Source of the DNA: an uncultured Selenomonadaceae bacterium
GTDB taxonomy: Bacteria > Bacillota > Negativicutes > Selenomonadales > Selenomonadaceae
NCBI GenBank assembly: GCA_905236145.1
Contig: CAJOOE010000142.1
Span: forward strand, 1 to 7,255
Reading direction: 5' to 3'
DNA length: 7,255 nt
Position numbers and translations under genes: made by a program
The notes under the pieces: generated by a model
What the model was told of the DNA's origin: nothing
The model's database searches: none
What the model saw: only the letters and a program-made list of their open reading frames with translations
Part shown: piece after piece, positions 6,458 through 7,255 of the stretch
Layout of the letters: each line of letters begins with the position of its first letter
Numbering within the stretch: the stretch's first letter is position 1

Positions 6458-7111
6458 TCACATTACCTCATTTACTTTTTTTAAAATGAAATCGCAAAAA
6501 TCGTCAAGCCCGGTTTCCTTCGTGCAGGAAATTTCCGAGATTTTTACGCCGGGATGAATCGTCGTCAAATCCTCTTTCGCCGCATCAAGGTTGAAGTTTG
6601 TGAAGGGAATCAAATCGACTTTGTTCAACACGACAATTTCAGACTCTTTGAAAATCAGGGGATATTTGAGCGGCTTATCGTCGCCTTCGGTTATCGACAG
6701 AACGACCGCTTTAAAATTTTCGCCAACGTCAAATTCGGCGGGACAAACAAGGTTGCCGACGTTTTCGACTATGATTAAATTTAAATTGTCGGTGTCGAGT
6801 GACGAAAGAGCTTTTTGAATCATCGGTGCGTCCAAGTGACAGCCGCCGGAAGTGTTTATTTGAACGACCGGGACATTATGCCTTTCTATTCTCTCCGCAT
6901 CTTTTGCCGTGAAGAGATCGCCTTCGATGACCGCGACTTTGATTTTTTCGGAAATTTTGCTCAAAGTTTTTTCAAGCAAAGTCGTTTTTCCGCTGCCGGG
7001 CGATCCCATCAAATTCATTACGCAAATTTTTTTTTCGGCAAAAAATCTTCGATTCTCTTCCGCAATTTTGTCATTTGCCCCCAAAATATTTTTCATTACT
7101 TCGACTTTCAT
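6458..7111 (-). CDS. hypB: Hydrogenase nickel incorporation GTPase HypB
   Basis: HypB is the SIMIBI-class GTPase that, with HypA, delivers Ni2+ to the [NiFe]-hydrogenase large subunit. The 217-aa protein shows the P-loop GSPGSGKTT (36-44), EGDLFTAKDAERI (63-75), the metal site at the dimer interface formed by Cys91-His92 (GGCHLDA) and Cys123 (NLVCPAEFD), and the G4 motif NKVD (163-166). It lacks both the N-terminal CXXCGC nickel motif of E. coli HypB and the histidine-rich stretch of nickel-storing forms, so it is the short, non-storage type. The ATG at 7111 is preceded by AAGGGGAGAG at a rather long spacing of about 11 nt. It is the first gene of the operon, behind a strong promoter (7156-7183). 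No hypA is visible immediately upstream, where it often stands. Confidence 0.97.
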   Translation of the reverse strand: MKVEVMKNILGANDKIAEENRRFFAEKKICVMNLMGSPGSGKTTLLEKTLSKISEKIKVAVIEGDLFTAKDAERIERHNVPVVQINTSGGCHLDAPMIQKALSSLDTDNLNLIIVENVGNLVCPAEFDVGENFKAVVLSITEGDDKPLKYPLIFKESEIVVLNKVDLIPFTNFNLDAAKEDLTTIHPGVKISEISCTKETGLDDFCDFILKKVNEVM

Positions 7112-7155
7112 TCTTTAAAAATCTCTCCCCTTAAAAATAAATCTGTGCGGCTTGC

Positions 7156-7183
7156 ATTATATCATTGACCGGGATTTTGGCAA
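7156..7183 (-). promoter_or_regulatory. Strong sigma70-type promoter of the hypB operon
   Basis: On the minus strand, TTGCCA (7178-7183) and a perfect TATAAT (7156-7161) are separated by 16 nt. A TG one base before the -10 makes it an extended -10 promoter. Transcription should start near 7149, giving a leader of about 38 nt that contains the AAGGGGAG ribosome site. Confidence 0.85.
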
Positions 7184-7190
7184 GAAAAAG

Positions 7191-7244
7191 AACGGACAAA
7201 AATTTTTGGAGATTACCGGTAATTTTGACGGCGTTCCGTCCGTT
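7191..7244. repeat. Palindrome cluster upstream of the hypB promoter (possible terminator or operator)
   Basis: Three nested or neighbouring symmetries occur. Arms AACGGAC (7191-7197) and GTCCGTT (7238-7244) are 7-bp inverted copies 40 nt apart. GACGG-CGTT-CCGTC (7227-7240) is a 5-bp hairpin. ATTACCGGTAAT (7212-7223) is a perfect 12-bp palindrome. On the minus strand the outer pair is followed by CTTTTTCTT, so it could end an upstream minus-strand gene, but the long loop makes this weak. The 12-bp palindrome could be a regulator site about 50 bp above the -10. Confidence 0.3.
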
Positions 7245-7255
7245 GTTTACGGTGC

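Noticed and set aside
7213..7254. Minus-strand frame ending HRKQRTERRQNYR and a TAA stop, possibly the C-terminus of an upstream gene
   Set aside because: Only 13 residues are visible and no family can be recognised. It may be real, but one short frame is not enough for a call.
7119..7255. Open plus-strand frame containing ITGNFDGV, reminiscent of the RibF motif GNFDGV
   Set aside because: There is no ATG or ribosome site, the rest of the RibF motif is missing, and the stretch overlaps the hypB promoter. The ITGN part comes from the 12-bp palindrome.

Overview
The window looks like part of the chromosome of an anaerobic bacterium with Firmicutes-like signals: strong AGGAGG-type ribosome binding sites, AT-rich sigma70-type promoters and short hairpin-T terminators. 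The mix of anaerobic-type cobalamin synthesis (CbiK, CbiA), [NiFe]-hydrogenase maturation (HypB and a HyaD/HybD-type protease) and a signal-peptide-bearing SYLF protein would fit a fermentative Negativicutes (Selenomonas-like) lineage. That placement is inference. No mobile element, CRISPR array, rRNA or tRNA was seen.

Left part (1-2400, minus strand): glmM (phosphoglucosamine mutase, cell-wall precursor synthesis) is followed, with an 8-nt overlap, by a CbiK-type sirohydrochlorin cobaltochelatase that runs off the left edge. Upstream of glmM, behind a bidirectional terminator, lies a 113-aa protein of unknown function with its own good promoter.

Middle (2400-4000): a UDP-glucuronate decarboxylase gene (minus) and an acidic 126-aa unknown protein (plus) diverge from a 196-nt spacer. 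The spacer holds a promoter for each gene and a 9-bp inverted repeat between them. The 126-aa gene ends at a strong terminator hairpin only 23 nt before the next gene.

Right part (4000-7255): cbiA (cobyrinate a,c-diamide synthase, plus) meets, tail to tail with an 8-nt overlap, a minus-strand operon. That operon runs hypB - hydrogenase maturation protease - secreted SYLF-domain protein, from one strong promoter (TTGCCA, 16 nt, TATAAT). Its likely terminator lies inside the cbiA reading frame.

Nearly all genes belong to known families. The less explained items are the two unknown small genes, the SYLF gene in a hydrogenase maturation operon, the terminator embedded in cbiA, the missing promoter space before cbiA, and palindromes at three promoter regions. 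I found no convincing new multi-gene system.
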